Notes: a model not told the origin generated them from the sequence alone. A stretch of DNA of 64,000 nt from a virus (IMGVR_UViG_3300020428_000007:124001-188000), one strand, 5' to 3'. Shown: positions 44,417-53,032, counted from the stretch's first letter. Translations and numbers: made by a program.

Positions 44417-45640
44417 TTAACGTCTGCCTCTAGATGGACTAGAAACCCATCCGTTTAGTGAACCGCCAAAACCAGTTCCACCATATCCAAGTTTGGTTGT
44501 TGGTGCATTAGTAATTCTAACTTTACCAAACGCATTACCAAAGCTTAGTTGGTTTCTACCGGCGCTGCCGTCACCAGAAGTATGTCCAGCTTTAACCAAC
44601 AATTTCTTGTATGGTAGCAGACGTTGATCAATATAACTTTCGATTCTTCCAATAGCTCCCTCGATTGCAGGAGTACGATCCACATTCAACGAAACAGTTT
44701 GACCAGAAAAGTCAAAAGCTAATGCACCTTCCGCTTGTATTTGCGAACTGAGTGCAAAGAACGAAGCACAGTTAACCCAAGCTTCAAGAATGTGACCTTG
44801 CATATTCATACCAGTAAATCCTGTAATATGAGGAGGTAACTGGTTAAACATGTTAAGACCACGGTGAAGATACGTAATCATATCTCCCATTGTATAATCA
44901 AGACTTGGAATAACATTATCAATGCGGGCTTTGTTAATGTAGCTTTCAACTTGACTGATAGCTACCATAACCTGCGGCGTCATTACCCACAAATTCTGAT
45001 TGTACATCTTTGGTACAGCGCTAGGAGAGTTTGGTACTAGCTGAGCCATGAACGTATACGGTTCAAACCCTACTATTGGAAAACAATCTGCTACACGCAA
45101 GTTAGTACGAGTACTGCTTGTAGTGTATTTAACTGAATCCACAACCCCAGGCTCTACAAGAACATGTTCGAAAACAGGTTGGTTGTTTAGATACGCAGAT
45201 ATATAAAGTCGTTCGCCTTTGGCATGATTGTAAGGGAATGGCAATAGTATGTCTATCCACCCTTGCCCTTTAACCTGCTTAAAGTAAACTGCATCACTAT
45301 CTCTGCTTTCAATTCCCGGCTCAACAACTATAAAAGATTTTAGCTGGTGGTTTTGTCCAGTGTCATCAACTACTTTCCAAACAGTTTGGAACTTAGTAGA
45401 GTCTTCTAAATCCATATATGGAATAGAGAAGTCTATCTGCCACTGACCGGGGAGTAAATCAGGAGTTGCAATACCCTGTGCAATAATGCTACGGTCTTCG
45501 TCGTTGTCATATAAAATAACTTCAACGCCGGTAGTAGTTTCATGCGGTAGAATCGGGTCATCAAAATCATCAAGAAGAATTTCTTTCAAATTTATCGTAT
45601 CGCCTTCAACCACTGTAGGGACAATGTTTGTTTGTGCCAT
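44417..45640 (-). CDS. putative virion structural protein, 407 aa
   Basis: N-terminal half is beta-rich (TINLKEILLDDFDDP, WQIDFSIPYMD, TVWKVVDDTGQ) as in Ig-like or beta-sandwich domains. The C-terminal half is helical with DYTMGDMITYLHRGLNMFNQ and a Gly/Ser-rich tail (KLGYGGTGFGGSLNG). The segment SLNVDRTPAIEGAIGRIES is of a kind I recall from structural proteins of large phages. Start TAATG-type junction with the gene at 45640. No enzyme motif. Confidence 0.6.
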   Translation of the reverse strand: MAQTNIVPTVVEGDTINLKEILLDDFDDPILPHETTTGVEVILYDNDEDRSIIAQGIATPDLLPGQWQIDFSIPYMDLEDSTKFQTVWKVVDDTGQNHQLKSFIVVEPGIESRDSDAVYFKQVKGQGWIDILLPFPYNHAKGERLYISAYLNNQPVFEHVLVEPGVVDSVKYTTSSTRTNLRVADCFPIVGFEPYTFMAQLVPNSPSAVPKMYNQNLWVMTPQVMVAISQVESYINKARIDNVIPSLDYTMGDMITYLHRGLNMFNQLPPHITGFTGMNMQGHILEAWVNCASFFALSSQIQAEGALAFDFSGQTVSLNVDRTPAIEGAIGRIESYIDQRLLPYKKLLVKAGHTSGDGSAGRNQLSFGNAFGKVRITNAPTTKLGYGGTGFGGSLNGWVSSPSRGRR

Positions 45641-46764
45641 TATATGATTCCCTCTAGCAGTTTTTGTAAACGCACATCATGCCTAGTCAGATTGACATAA
45701 GCTCGTTTACCGTCACTAATAAATTGATAAAAACTGGACTGCACAGCAGGTTCTTCAAATGCTCTACGGTAGTTTGCCAATTCTTCTTTTGCGTCTGCTC
45801 TGTCTAAGTCTGAACCTGAGTAGCCGCCATAAACGAGAACGTTCATAAGATGAAGCAATGCAAAGCAATTGTCAGTTACTTCTATTTGGTCGTTACTTAA
45901 AATCTGATTGAAGTCTTGAATGCCTTTAGTTAGGTAATCATAGATTCCACCTACTTCTGAATGAAGCTCTTTATAAATAGAGCTATTAGAAGTTGGAATA
46001 ATATCAGCTAAGTGAACCAAGTAATAAAGACCGAATTCATCTATGTTCAAGAATCTAGGCGATAGTAGGTTCTGAGCTTTAAACCAAAATTCTTTACAGT
46101 ACAACCAGTACGGCATTGGAGTGTCGTTAAACATGTTTCGAATACTTTTTCCAAAATACCGAGTATACATGGTAAACGCAGACAGGTTGCCTGATGCATC
46201 ATCGTGGTTGTAGTTGGTATTGTACCAATCTTTATAAAGAACAAATGATTTAGATAGAAGACCTATCGAGTTATACAGATAAATCAATTCACGTTCAGTA
46301 TTAAAAGATAAACTAAGACGGCGAAGAGAGGACTTATCAAAACTGATAGTTAGATACGTGTAGGAAGAACCACCGGTTGACCAGTAAGAAACTGTATCGA
46401 CACCATCTGAGTTCTTTTCTTTAGAATTGAGTTCAGGAAGTCTTTTTGAATAAGGGCGTGCCGATAGAGCAAAAGTAAACGCCAGTCCTGTATTGAATCC
46501 AATAACAGAATCAGGTGGCGATATAGAGTAGCCGGTGGACCTTGCATTAACGTAGTTTGTTACGTTTATTAAAGACAAAGTGTCCGCGTAACTGAAAACA
46601 GATTTATCTTCATAGAATATACGAAAGATTAATTCTGCTAGCTCACCAACTTGCTGTCCGAAGTTCTCTTTATTAAAACGAGAATAAGAGCCCAGCAAAC
46701 CGTTTACTGGACTCAATCGAAAAGTTGTTGGTACGTGTTTGTGTAGCTTAGAGTTCTGGCTCAT
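45640..46764 (-). CDS. hypothetical protein, 374 aa, Tyr/Phe-rich
   Basis: Mixed sequence unusually rich in Tyr, Phe and Ser, with many short strands and few Cys (YWLYCKEFWFKAQNLLSP). No recognised domain. The start overlaps the upstream gene by 17 bases and its stop meets the next gene at 45640. Grouped with virion genes by place. Confidence 0.6.
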   Translation of the reverse strand: MSQNSKLHKHVPTTFRLSPVNGLLGSYSRFNKENFGQQVGELAELIFRIFYEDKSVFSYADTLSLINVTNYVNARSTGYSISPPDSVIGFNTGLAFTFALSARPYSKRLPELNSKEKNSDGVDTVSYWSTGGSSYTYLTISFDKSSLRRLSLSFNTERELIYLYNSIGLLSKSFVLYKDWYNTNYNHDDASGNLSAFTMYTRYFGKSIRNMFNDTPMPYWLYCKEFWFKAQNLLSPRFLNIDEFGLYYLVHLADIIPTSNSSIYKELHSEVGGIYDYLTKGIQDFNQILSNDQIEVTDNCFALLHLMNVLVYGGYSGSDLDRADAKEELANYRRAFEEPAVQSSFYQFISDGKRAYVNLTRHDVRLQKLLEGII

Positions 46765-48034
46765 GGTCGTTAATCACGCTTTGAATTAACTGCTGACTAA
46801 CGAGTGTGCTAAGGTCTAGTCTCTTAGCAAGTTCGCTAACCTGCTTTACAAACGATTTTACGTTATCGTCGCGAATAGAGCTTAATGAGAAAACAAAGTA
46901 AGGATTGCCTGAGCGACTGCTCTTGGCTTCTTTGTATGTCAAGTTTGCGCTTGGTGTACGACGGCCGTTAACAGTCTTCTTACGTAAGAAGATAGAACGA
47001 ATTAACGGGAACAACGTTTCTAATAGCTCTGACTTTTCACGAGGGCTAATAGACTTTGAATATTGAACGTATAAGTTCTTATTGTGGAATCGAACCTTTT
47101 TAATGTGTCGGCTGACTTCCGAAATAATACTTCCTTTACGCTGCATTTGTTGACGCTGTTTAGCAGTACCAAAACGAGTACGGCTCTTGACCGAGTTCAA
47201 TTCATCGATATGATTGATAGCTAGGATTTTAGCTTTTAGCTGTTTTAAACTATCTAGCTCAATACCGATAGGGAACGTGCCTGGAACTTTAGGGTCTTTC
47301 AACGAAGTAATGTGTGGTGCTAATTCACTTGTATTCAAATCTAGTACACTTGTGTATACGTAGCTATAGTTCTCGTAAATAAAGCCTTCCGCGTTTGAAA
47401 GATCTTCAACAGTAACAAATGTCTGAAAGTAGATATGGTCTTTAGAGGGAGACAGTACGAAACTATTGATAGATAGACCTGTATAGTTTTCATCAGGAAT
47501 GCTATTTTCAACAATTTCTTCAAGAATTTTTACTTGTCGTGAATGCTCTTTAGGCATATAGTTGCGTGATAGCTTTTGCATAGCATTAAGCTGTTCGCGT
47601 TTAATCTTACCTGCTTCACGGATAATGTGTTTGATACTTTCGATTGCTCTCTTCGATTCATCCATCTTAGAAAACGTTTTAGAGCTTAAAATACGGATAG
47701 CCGCATTTAAGTCTTCGATAGCATCATTCAATTCTTCAATAGCAGAAGAATTGTCAGATAAATCTTTTGGACTAGGAGCTTTAATCTTATCCAAGACCGT
47801 ACGCATACCACCCTTCTTAGACTGGGTTGGTCGCGGTTGGTTTGCTATATCTCCAAGTTCTATTTCATTTGCAGATAAACTAATTACCAAAGCTTTAGAA
47901 GAACTAAGCCCTTTAAGAAGTCTGTTTGTGGACTTACCGACTGTTTCAATTTTCTTTTTGATAGAATCGACAATACCCAAAACATCATTTAAGGAACGAG
48001 CCTTTTGAAGTTTATCTAAGTTAGACTTTTTCAT
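46748..48034 (-). CDS. hypothetical protein, 428 aa, coiled-coil N-terminus
   Basis: Residues 85-185 form a long charged helix (SSAIEELNDAIEDLNAAIRI, KMDESKRAIESIKHIIREAGKIKREQL), probably a coiled coil. Residues 200-330 are beta-rich, and 330-428 are basic with a RSIFLRKKTVNGRRTP segment. No catalytic motif was recognised. It comes first in the block after two terminators at 48060-48124. Likely virion-associated or DNA-binding; inference. Confidence 0.6.
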   Translation of the reverse strand: MKKSNLDKLQKARSLNDVLGIVDSIKKKIETVGKSTNRLLKGLSSSKALVISLSANEIELGDIANQPRPTQSKKGGMRTVLDKIKAPSPKDLSDNSSAIEELNDAIEDLNAAIRILSSKTFSKMDESKRAIESIKHIIREAGKIKREQLNAMQKLSRNYMPKEHSRQVKILEEIVENSIPDENYTGLSINSFVLSPSKDHIYFQTFVTVEDLSNAEGFIYENYSYVYTSVLDLNTSELAPHITSLKDPKVPGTFPIGIELDSLKQLKAKILAINHIDELNSVKSRTRFGTAKQRQQMQRKGSIISEVSRHIKKVRFHNKNLYVQYSKSISPREKSELLETLFPLIRSIFLRKKTVNGRRTPSANLTYKEAKSSRSGNPYFVFSLSSIRDDNVKSFVKQVSELAKRLDLSTLVSQQLIQSVINDHEPEL

Positions 48035-48059
48035 GATGAATCCAAATTTGAGTCTTGGT

Positions 48060-48100
48060 AAGAGAAAAAGGAGAATTCCAGCTACAGAACTCTCCTTTTT
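48060..48100 (-). terminator. Rho-independent terminator, long stem
   Basis: Minus strand: AAAAAGGAGA, then AGTTC and GAATT partly paired around a TGTAGCTG loop, then TCTCCTTTTT. A 10-bp outer stem extends by 4-5 further pairs with one G-T. It follows another hairpin and lies between the H1-like gene and the gene at 48034. Confidence 0.8.
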
Positions 48101-48103
48101 TGG

Positions 48104-48124
48104 AAAAAGCCTTTAGTACAGGCT
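48104..48124 (-). terminator. Short terminator hairpin after the H1-like gene
   Basis: Minus strand: AGCCT, loop GTACTAA, AGGCT, then TTTTTCC. A 5-bp stem with a T5 run, starting 8 bases after the stop of the H1-like gene. With the following longer hairpin it makes a tandem terminator. Confidence 0.6.
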
Positions 48125-48132
48125 AAATTGTA

Positions 48133-48702
48133 TTACTTCTTGGTTGCGCGAGGTCTGCGGCGAGGAGTCTTAGCTGGAGCTTTAGCTGGAGCTTTAGCTG
48201 GAGCTTTAGGAGACATAGAAGCAGGACGCTTAGGTTCCTTGCCTTTATGTGCTTCCATCTTCTTAGTGTTCGCTGCGCGACGCTTATCCAAAGCCGCATC
48301 TTGCTTCTTCTTAAGGTCTTCTTTGTACTTACGGAAGTCCTCAACTAAAGATTCGCGAAGAGTCTTACCAGCTTTACGCCATGCGTCCATCTTAGCTTTG
48401 TAAGCTTCACGCGCTTTTGCAGCAGCGCCACCTGATTTACCGCCTTTGGCAGGAGTTCTACCACCACCTTTACCATTACGGCGTTCTTCAAGAACTTTAG
48501 CACGTTCTTGTTCGAACTTTTTCTCTTTAGGCGTCTTTTTCTTCTCACGAAGCTCACGAGCCTTTTTCTCTTTCTGCTTCTCAGCAGCAGTTTTAGTTAC
48601 ACGAGGTTTAGTACCGCGAGGTTTACGACGAGTAGTAGGGGCGTTAACGCTACCTACTTTAGAACCAACACCGGCATTCTTACGAGGCGTTCTAGCAGCC
48701 AT
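48133..48702 (-). CDS. histone H1-like basic protein
   Basis: The 189-residue sequence is dominated by Lys, Ala, Arg and Pro. Residues 1-95 are basic and Thr/Gly-rich. Residues about 96-150 form a helical segment (AREAYKAKMDAWRKAGKTL, RKYKEDLKKKQDAAL) that could be an HMG-like or coiled part. The C-terminus has APAK three times, then PRRRPRATKK, as in the tail of histone H1 and of bacterial Hc1-like proteins. It likely binds or compacts DNA, perhaps phage DNA in the virion or the infected cell. A strong TTGGAGATATATT ribosome site and its own terminators suggest high expression. Low-complexity sequence makes homology hard to prove. Confidence 0.7.
   Translation of the reverse strand: MAARTPRKNAGVGSKVGSVNAPTTRRKPRGTKPRVTKTAAEKQKEKKARELREKKKTPKEKKFEQERAKVLEERRNGKGGGRTPAKGGKSGGAAAKAREAYKAKMDAWRKAGKTLRESLVEDFRKYKEDLKKKQDAALDKRRAANTKKMEAHKGKEPKRPASMSPKAPAKAPAKAPAKTPRRRPRATKK
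48171..48206 (-). repeat. three 12-base direct repeats coding for APAK
   Basis: The string TAGCTGGAGCTT occurs three times in perfect tandem (48171-48182, 48183-48194, 48195-48206). On the coding strand it gives the K-A-P-A units of the H1-like tail. Exact identity at DNA level suggests recent slippage or selection on copy number. Confidence 0.9.
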
Positions 48703-48896
48703 AATATATCTCCAACATTCAAAAGTAAAATATAGTACGATAGTACCAGATTATTAAATTACGTCTGATACTAGAACTATTTGAGTAAAAGTACTTGACG
48801 CGTCAAGAATAAATTAATCATTCTTGCTACTATAAAATTAATAATCTAAGAGATAAAATGAAAAAAATTTAGGCATACTGAGGCAAAAAATTTACA
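48703..48896 (-). promoter_or_regulatory. intergenic region with a 14-bp palindrome
   Basis: This 194-base gap has no gene. It holds the perfect palindrome CTTGACGCGTCAAG (48794-48807), containing the -35-like TTGACG. A second inverted repeat, CAAGAAT with ATTCTTG (48804-48810 and 48820-48826), overlaps it and would compete with it. A -10-like TATAGT lies on the coding strand near 48829-48834 and a TACTAT nearer the gene. The palindrome could be an operator controlling the H1-like gene. The left part (48840-48896) is A/T-rich and lies downstream of the SbcD stop without a clear terminator. Confidence 0.4.
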
Positions 48897-49958
48897 TTAA
48901 ATTTCAGTGCTCAATCCAAGCTCTGAAATAACTTCACGAACCATTTCTTTACCGCGCATATATTCTGACTTAGTGTGACCGCTAGATTTAAACGCACCAA
49001 CAAGACCTTTATATGGGTCAATTTTAGGAATGTCTGTAGTCTGTTCCATGAAGTCTGCAAGCTCGTTGTTGTTCTTGACTGCTCTACCATCTTTGTTTTC
49101 CCATAGCTGAACTATATTAGGATTACTAAGCATTAAGTTCTCAGGAACTACAACCCCTTCTGCCGTATAGATTCTATATCTAATTCCAGGCTCAGTAGAA
49201 AGCTTAGCAAACTGACTAGCTGTTTCTATATGTTCAGTAAGAAGTCTGAACCCAGGCTTGTTGTCTACAAATCTATGTTGTACCGCAAGCTTGCCTTCTT
49301 TCTCTTTAGCTCTGAACTCTATGAAACCCTTTGGAAGACTTTCACCAAAGTTAGTTTGATACGGAGAGCCGTTGTATATAACTCTGCGTTTCTTTAAGTG
49401 TTGATATTGGTGAATGTGCCCACTGATATTAAAGTCTTTGCGTGGACTTTTAAATTCTTTGTGAGACTTCAACGTTCTACCATTGTCACCGACAGCACCA
49501 GTATATTCAACGTGTACCATATTCAAACAAGGTCGTCTGTTTGGTAAAGCCTCCATTTCTGGGTGGTTCATCATATTGACTACGATACCATCAATCTCTA
49601 ACTGTTCAGGAGTTAGAAATAGTTTGAAGTTATTAAAGAATCCGTTGTCAGTTAGAATCTGCAACAAATCCATTGAAGTCTTAGATATATCAGAGAAGTC
49701 GTGGTTGCCACCTGTGTAGTACAGGTTAAGTACGTTGTCATACTTCTTTAAGAACGATATCAATGCAATATATGTAGAGGCTTCCATCTTGTGAGTGTCG
49801 CTAATATCGCCCGGTATAATAACGTGTTGGATACCTTGCTTGATAGCATACTTACAAATCTTATCGATTTCTCTTAGCTGTCTTTCTACGTGGTCGTGCG
49901 GATACAGCTTCTTTAGTTTTTCCAGATGCCAATCGCTTGTCGATATTGCGTGAAGCAT
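48897..49958 (-). CDS. SbcD/Mre11-like nuclease subunit (gp47-like)
   Basis: All metallophosphoesterase motifs are visible: SDWH (D9, H11), PGD (D51, in IPGDISD), GGNHD (N85, H86, D87), VHV (H149) and GHIH (H181, H183). The protein pairs with the SbcC-like product of 53033-55480 to process DNA ends, as gp46/gp47 do in T4, where the complex serves recombination and degradation of host DNA. A C-terminal helical part follows at about 245-353. The first 98 bases of the coding sequence overlap the preceding gene in another frame. Confidence 0.92.
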   Translation of the reverse strand: MLHAISTSDWHLEKLKKLYPHDHVERQLREIDKICKYAIKQGIQHVIIPGDISDTHKMEASTYIALISFLKKYDNVLNLYYTGGNHDFSDISKTSMDLLQILTDNGFFNNFKLFLTPEQLEIDGIVVNMMNHPEMEALPNRRPCLNMVHVEYTGAVGDNGRTLKSHKEFKSPRKDFNISGHIHQYQHLKKRRVIYNGSPYQTNFGESLPKGFIEFRAKEKEGKLAVQHRFVDNKPGFRLLTEHIETASQFAKLSTEPGIRYRIYTAEGVVVPENLMLSNPNIVQLWENKDGRAVKNNNELADFMEQTTDIPKIDPYKGLVGAFKSSGHTKSEYMRGKEMVREVISELGLSTEI

Positions 49959-50253
49959 TACGTTTCTCTTCCTCTAAGTCTGATGATACTCGCCATGAAT
50001 TAAAAAACTTTTCTAGTGCTTTTTGTTTTACCTTTTCACTAGGCCAAGCTTCTTTGCGAGTAATATTCTTTTCTTGGTCACCGTCACAATCGTAAGATGC
50101 TAATACGTTTCCGTCTTTGTCTTCTTCGCGGAATCTACAAAACATAAGTTTGTTATCGGCATCACGTACTGTGAAGTTGTAGGACATAAGGGTATAGAAA
50201 GTCCATACCCTTCGATTTCCAGCAGGATTTTTGGTAGCTACTTCAATGTGCAT
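49861..50253 (-). CDS. hypothetical protein with basic tail overlapping the nuclease gene
   Basis: The start at 50253 has GAGAGG 4 bases upstream. Residues 1-75 form a small mixed domain (VWTFYTLMSYNFTVRDADNK) and the last 33 residues are basic (KRLASGKTKEAVSARPRRKTAKRNR) and encoded in the 98-base overlap with the SbcD gene. The overlap is the longest in the window. No family recognised. Confidence 0.65.
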   Translation of the reverse strand: MHIEVATKNPAGNRRVWTFYTLMSYNFTVRDADNKLMFCRFREEDKDGNVLASYDCDGDQEKNITRKEAWPSEKVKQKALEKFFNSWRVSSDLEEEKRNASRNIDKRLASGKTKEAVSARPRRKTAKRNR

Positions 50254-50663
50254 AGAACCTCTCTAATACCACTAACGTTAACTGAATATTTATTCTCAGT
50301 CTTATTTACAGTATTAGAGTTTACTAGTACAACAAGTATCTTTTCGAGGTCTTGGAAGGAGAGGAGTACATTGTATAACGCCACGTACTCTTTGATGATA
50401 TTGGTTTTAAAGAACTCTTTAGGTTCTATGTTGTGTCTTTTATAACTTGCTTTCTCTGGATTGTTAAACATCGAATGTAGGTTACATCGAATGCCTCTAG
50501 CATGAGCAAGTATATTGAAGACCCTAACAAAAGGGTCTTTTGGAGATTGGTATGAATACTGGTACGGTTGTAAGAATCTTCCGTACCATTCATTTAGATT
50601 ATCTACATCAAACGATTCAGATAGGTCTATTAGGATTTTAGCAATCTTCACTTTCAAATTCAT
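50238..50663 (-). CDS. hypothetical protein, 141 aa
   Basis: ATG start at 50663, overlapped by the upstream frame's end by 26 bases and its own end overlapping the next start by 16. The sequence is helical with aromatic residues (YGRFLQPYQYSYQSPKDPF) and a C-terminal strand-like stretch. No motif recognised. Confidence 0.55.
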   Translation of the reverse strand: MNLKVKIAKILIDLSESFDVDNLNEWYGRFLQPYQYSYQSPKDPFVRVFNILAHARGIRCNLHSMFNNPEKASYKRHNIEPKEFFKTNIIKEYVALYNVLLSFQDLEKILVVLVNSNTVNKTENKYSVNVSGIREVLCTLK

Positions 50664-51264
50664 CCACGGTTTCTGGTATGACTATGTGTGTCACATCAAC
50701 GTTAAAGAAATATGCGTACTTCAACATTTCGGTGTTAAGGTAGTACATGTTACGATACTTGATTAACCATTTATCGCGTACAAGCTTTTCACAAATATTC
50801 TTAACACTAGAACGGTCACCTCGGAACTTGTATATGTCACGAATGTTGCGATATAGTTCATTGTACGTCATACCTAGAGTATTGATACCTAACGCTACTA
50901 GGTCAATATTCAAAGTCTTTAGAATATCAGCTTTGTCTTCTGCGTCCAGTTCAGCAAACTTAAAGTCGCTGTTATCTATGCCTTGAAAAGCAAGGTTAAA
51001 GCTATGCATAGTAGGGAAATAAGGACTAAAGTCTGTTTGCGTGTTGTACTCAACTAGACACGCCGTAATCTTGTGTGCAGTAGGTTGATTAAACATTGTC
51101 GCGTTAGTAAATTCGGTATCCATTAGAACTTCTCGAAAGAAGTCATAGAAAGTTTTGGCATTCGAAAACACTATTGACTTGTTACCGTCACCATCTACTT
51201 TGTAATTGTCTGCTTCAAAGGCTTTAAATGTTCTAGTGTTTAGAAGTTCTTTTTCGTTTAGCAC
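50638..51264 (-). CDS. hypothetical protein with possible winged-helix C-terminus, GTG start
   Basis: GTG at 51264 has AAGGAG 8 bases before it. The protein ends with a segment at about 135-185 (YNELYRNIRDIYKFRGDRSS, VKNICEKLVRDKWL) with the spacing of a winged helix-turn-helix (two helices, then a strand pair with RNMYYLN). The first 100 residues are unassigned and contain aromatic-rich strands. A DNA-binding role is a weak inference. Its first 32 bases overlap the upstream gene. Confidence 0.55.
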   Translation of the reverse strand: MLNEKELLNTRTFKAFEADNYKVDGDGNKSIVFSNAKTFYDFFREVLMDTEFTNATMFNQPTAHKITACLVEYNTQTDFSPYFPTMHSFNLAFQGIDNSDFKFAELDAEDKADILKTLNIDLVALGINTLGMTYNELYRNIRDIYKFRGDRSSVKNICEKLVRDKWLIKYRNMYYLNTEMLKYAYFFNVDVTHIVIPETVDEFESEDC

Positions 51265-52075
51265 CTGTGCTGCTCCTTAACTTTTTAATTGTTACATCTG
51301 GAATAGGTAAGCTTTCGTCTAACTCTATTACTTTTGATATGTATCGCAAGTCGTAAGCCTGTAGTGAATGCTTTCTAGCTATTGCATTTATGTTAGGCTT
51401 GTCATGGGCTCTAACATCTGCAAAAGCTTCTTTGAATGCTTCTGCGACTGGACTAGATAAAAGGTCTAAAAAGGCCTGTCTTTTATTTTTAGTAATAGAG
51501 AACTCGCTAACTTTTAAAGAGTCTAGAAGGTCTTCCAACTCTTCAACACTTCCACCTTTATATATCCAACTGCAAACAACAAAAGTATATTGTTTTTGAA
51601 TCGGAGCTTTAAGACCATAAATGATTGTCATGAGCGGAGTAGTGATTGTAAGAATGCTTTTGATTTTGTGAAGAACAGTCTTTTGAAAATCTATACGAGT
51701 CCTAATCAAGTCCTCAGATTGAGCCTTATTGAATATATCTAAGTCTAAAGACTTTATGTTATACGTATTATCTACCGAATCATAATCAAAGTCTAAATAG
51801 TTACAACCTTCAATTTCAGTAGTTCTAAAATCTGGCGCGAAAACAAAAACGTTTCTGTCTGATAGAGTACTATTATTAACTATACTAAAATTATTCAGCA
51901 GGTCTTTAAAGGACAAGAATAATATGTTGCTCTTCAACTGCTTAAACGTAGTTTTGTCTATACGCTTATGAAAAGGATTTACGTAGTAGTCTCTTTTAGA
52001 TATTAGCCCTTCTTGCATCATCCACATTAGAGTTTGCTCTGGCGAATGATGGGCAACGATAAATACTTTAGCCAT
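51233..52075 (-). CDS. hypothetical protein with possible HTH and basic tail
   Basis: Starts MAKVFIVAHHSPEQTL, then an unassigned alpha/beta part. Near residues 222-255 the segment NINAIARKHSLQAYDLRYI has the pattern of a helix-turn-helix. The last 15 residues are basic (KKLRSSTGAKRKRTSKH) and fall in the overlap with the next gene. It is joined to the DHH-like gene by a TAATG-type junction. A regulatory or recombination accessory role is possible but unproven. Confidence 0.55.
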   Translation of the reverse strand: MAKVFIVAHHSPEQTLMWMMQEGLISKRDYYVNPFHKRIDKTTFKQLKSNILFLSFKDLLNNFSIVNNSTLSDRNVFVFAPDFRTTEIEGCNYLDFDYDSVDNTYNIKSLDLDIFNKAQSEDLIRTRIDFQKTVLHKIKSILTITTPLMTIIYGLKAPIQKQYTFVVCSWIYKGGSVEELEDLLDSLKVSEFSITKNKRQAFLDLLSSPVAEAFKEAFADVRAHDKPNINAIARKHSLQAYDLRYISKVIELDESLPIPDVTIKKLRSSTGAKRKRTSKH

Positions 52076-53028
52076 TACTCTCCTGTCCCTGAATGAATTT
52101 TAACATAGTCCATAGCTGACTTATCTTTTTCAAAAGACTTCATCAATCGGTCTAAGTCCTCTGGAAGAGTTTTAGTGTTGGTTGTAAATCCACCGACTGT
52201 AGTAGAACCACCACCTTCCATTAGTTGACAAATTTTTCCTGCATTTAGATTAGACTTCAATGTTGTTCGAATAGACCAAAACCGCTTAGAGCCTGAATCT
52301 ACATAACTTACAGCAACACCTGTAGTTTCGCTAAGCTTTATTAAACACGGGTCAACAAACGTCTTTGGAATATTTAATATAGGTACTTGTCGGTCAAGTA
52401 TCTCGTAGTACTCAGCTTTGTCGTTGTAGCTATTAACAAGACTAGTAATAAGCTTGTTATAGTGGTGACCTTCACTAATTAAATCACTCATACCAGAAAG
52501 CAAATTTCTGTTTAATGTATTCTGGAAGAAACTATTCAGACTAACAAAGTCACTGTACACGCTTAGGCCCATACAGATGAAAGTACTGTTAGGAACTTTA
52601 GGCGGATTACGGTTAAATAGAACGTCTTCTATGGCTAAGAAGAATGGAGATACAGGTTCATCTTCAACAAAGTGCGACCACGTTAAACAACAACTTGCTC
52701 TATCTTGAGTATGAATAAGTTTAACGTTGTCATGCTGTTTAGCAATTGGGTCAAAGACTGCGCGAGTAGATGGATGGTGGTCAATGAATACCACCTGCTT
52801 AGCTACATATAAAGCATTATCGATATGCTTACGTGCGATAGACAAACCGAGAATGTATATAACCTTTCCAGTTAGGTCATAGTCTTGGAATCTATCTAAA
52901 GAACTATAATCAATTCCCTCATAGTGAGCAGAGTGTTGCAGTCTTCTCCAAGCCGCGTATGCTGCGGCTCTTCCGTTCAATGTACCTTCGTGGTAAAAGA
53001 TGACTGTATCTTTAGGTAACTTTTGCAT
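52075..53028 (-). CDS. DHH-family phosphoesterase-like protein, probably inactive
   Basis: Overall pattern of DHH enzymes (RecJ, NrnA, oligoribonuclease-like NrnB group): FYHEGTLNGRAAAYAAWRRL opening, VIYILGLS second strand, FIDHHPS (D83, H84, H85) as motif III, and a C-terminal GGGSTTVGGF (272-281). Active relatives read FYHxxCxDGxxAAY, with D at position 18 here replaced by N; the second Asp (LDFS) is replaced by Gly (LGLS); and the GGGHxxAaG His is replaced. So two metal ligands and the substrate-binding His are missing. It is likely a degenerate member with a structural or binding role. Next to the SbcC gene. Confidence 0.8.
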   Translation of the reverse strand: MQKLPKDTVIFYHEGTLNGRAAAYAAWRRLQHSAHYEGIDYSSLDRFQDYDLTGKVIYILGLSIARKHIDNALYVAKQVVFIDHHPSTRAVFDPIAKQHDNVKLIHTQDRASCCLTWSHFVEDEPVSPFFLAIEDVLFNRNPPKVPNSTFICMGLSVYSDFVSLNSFFQNTLNRNLLSGMSDLISEGHHYNKLITSLVNSYNDKAEYYEILDRQVPILNIPKTFVDPCLIKLSETTGVAVSYVDSGSKRFWSIRTTLKSNLNAGKICQLMEGGGSTTVGGFTTNTKTLPEDLDRLMKSFEKDKSAMDYVKIHSGTGE

Positions 53029-53032
53029 AGCA

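Noticed and set aside
48171-48206. Short tandem repeats as a CRISPR-like array
   Set aside because: They are 12-base tandem repeats without spacers and code for the APAK tail of a protein.
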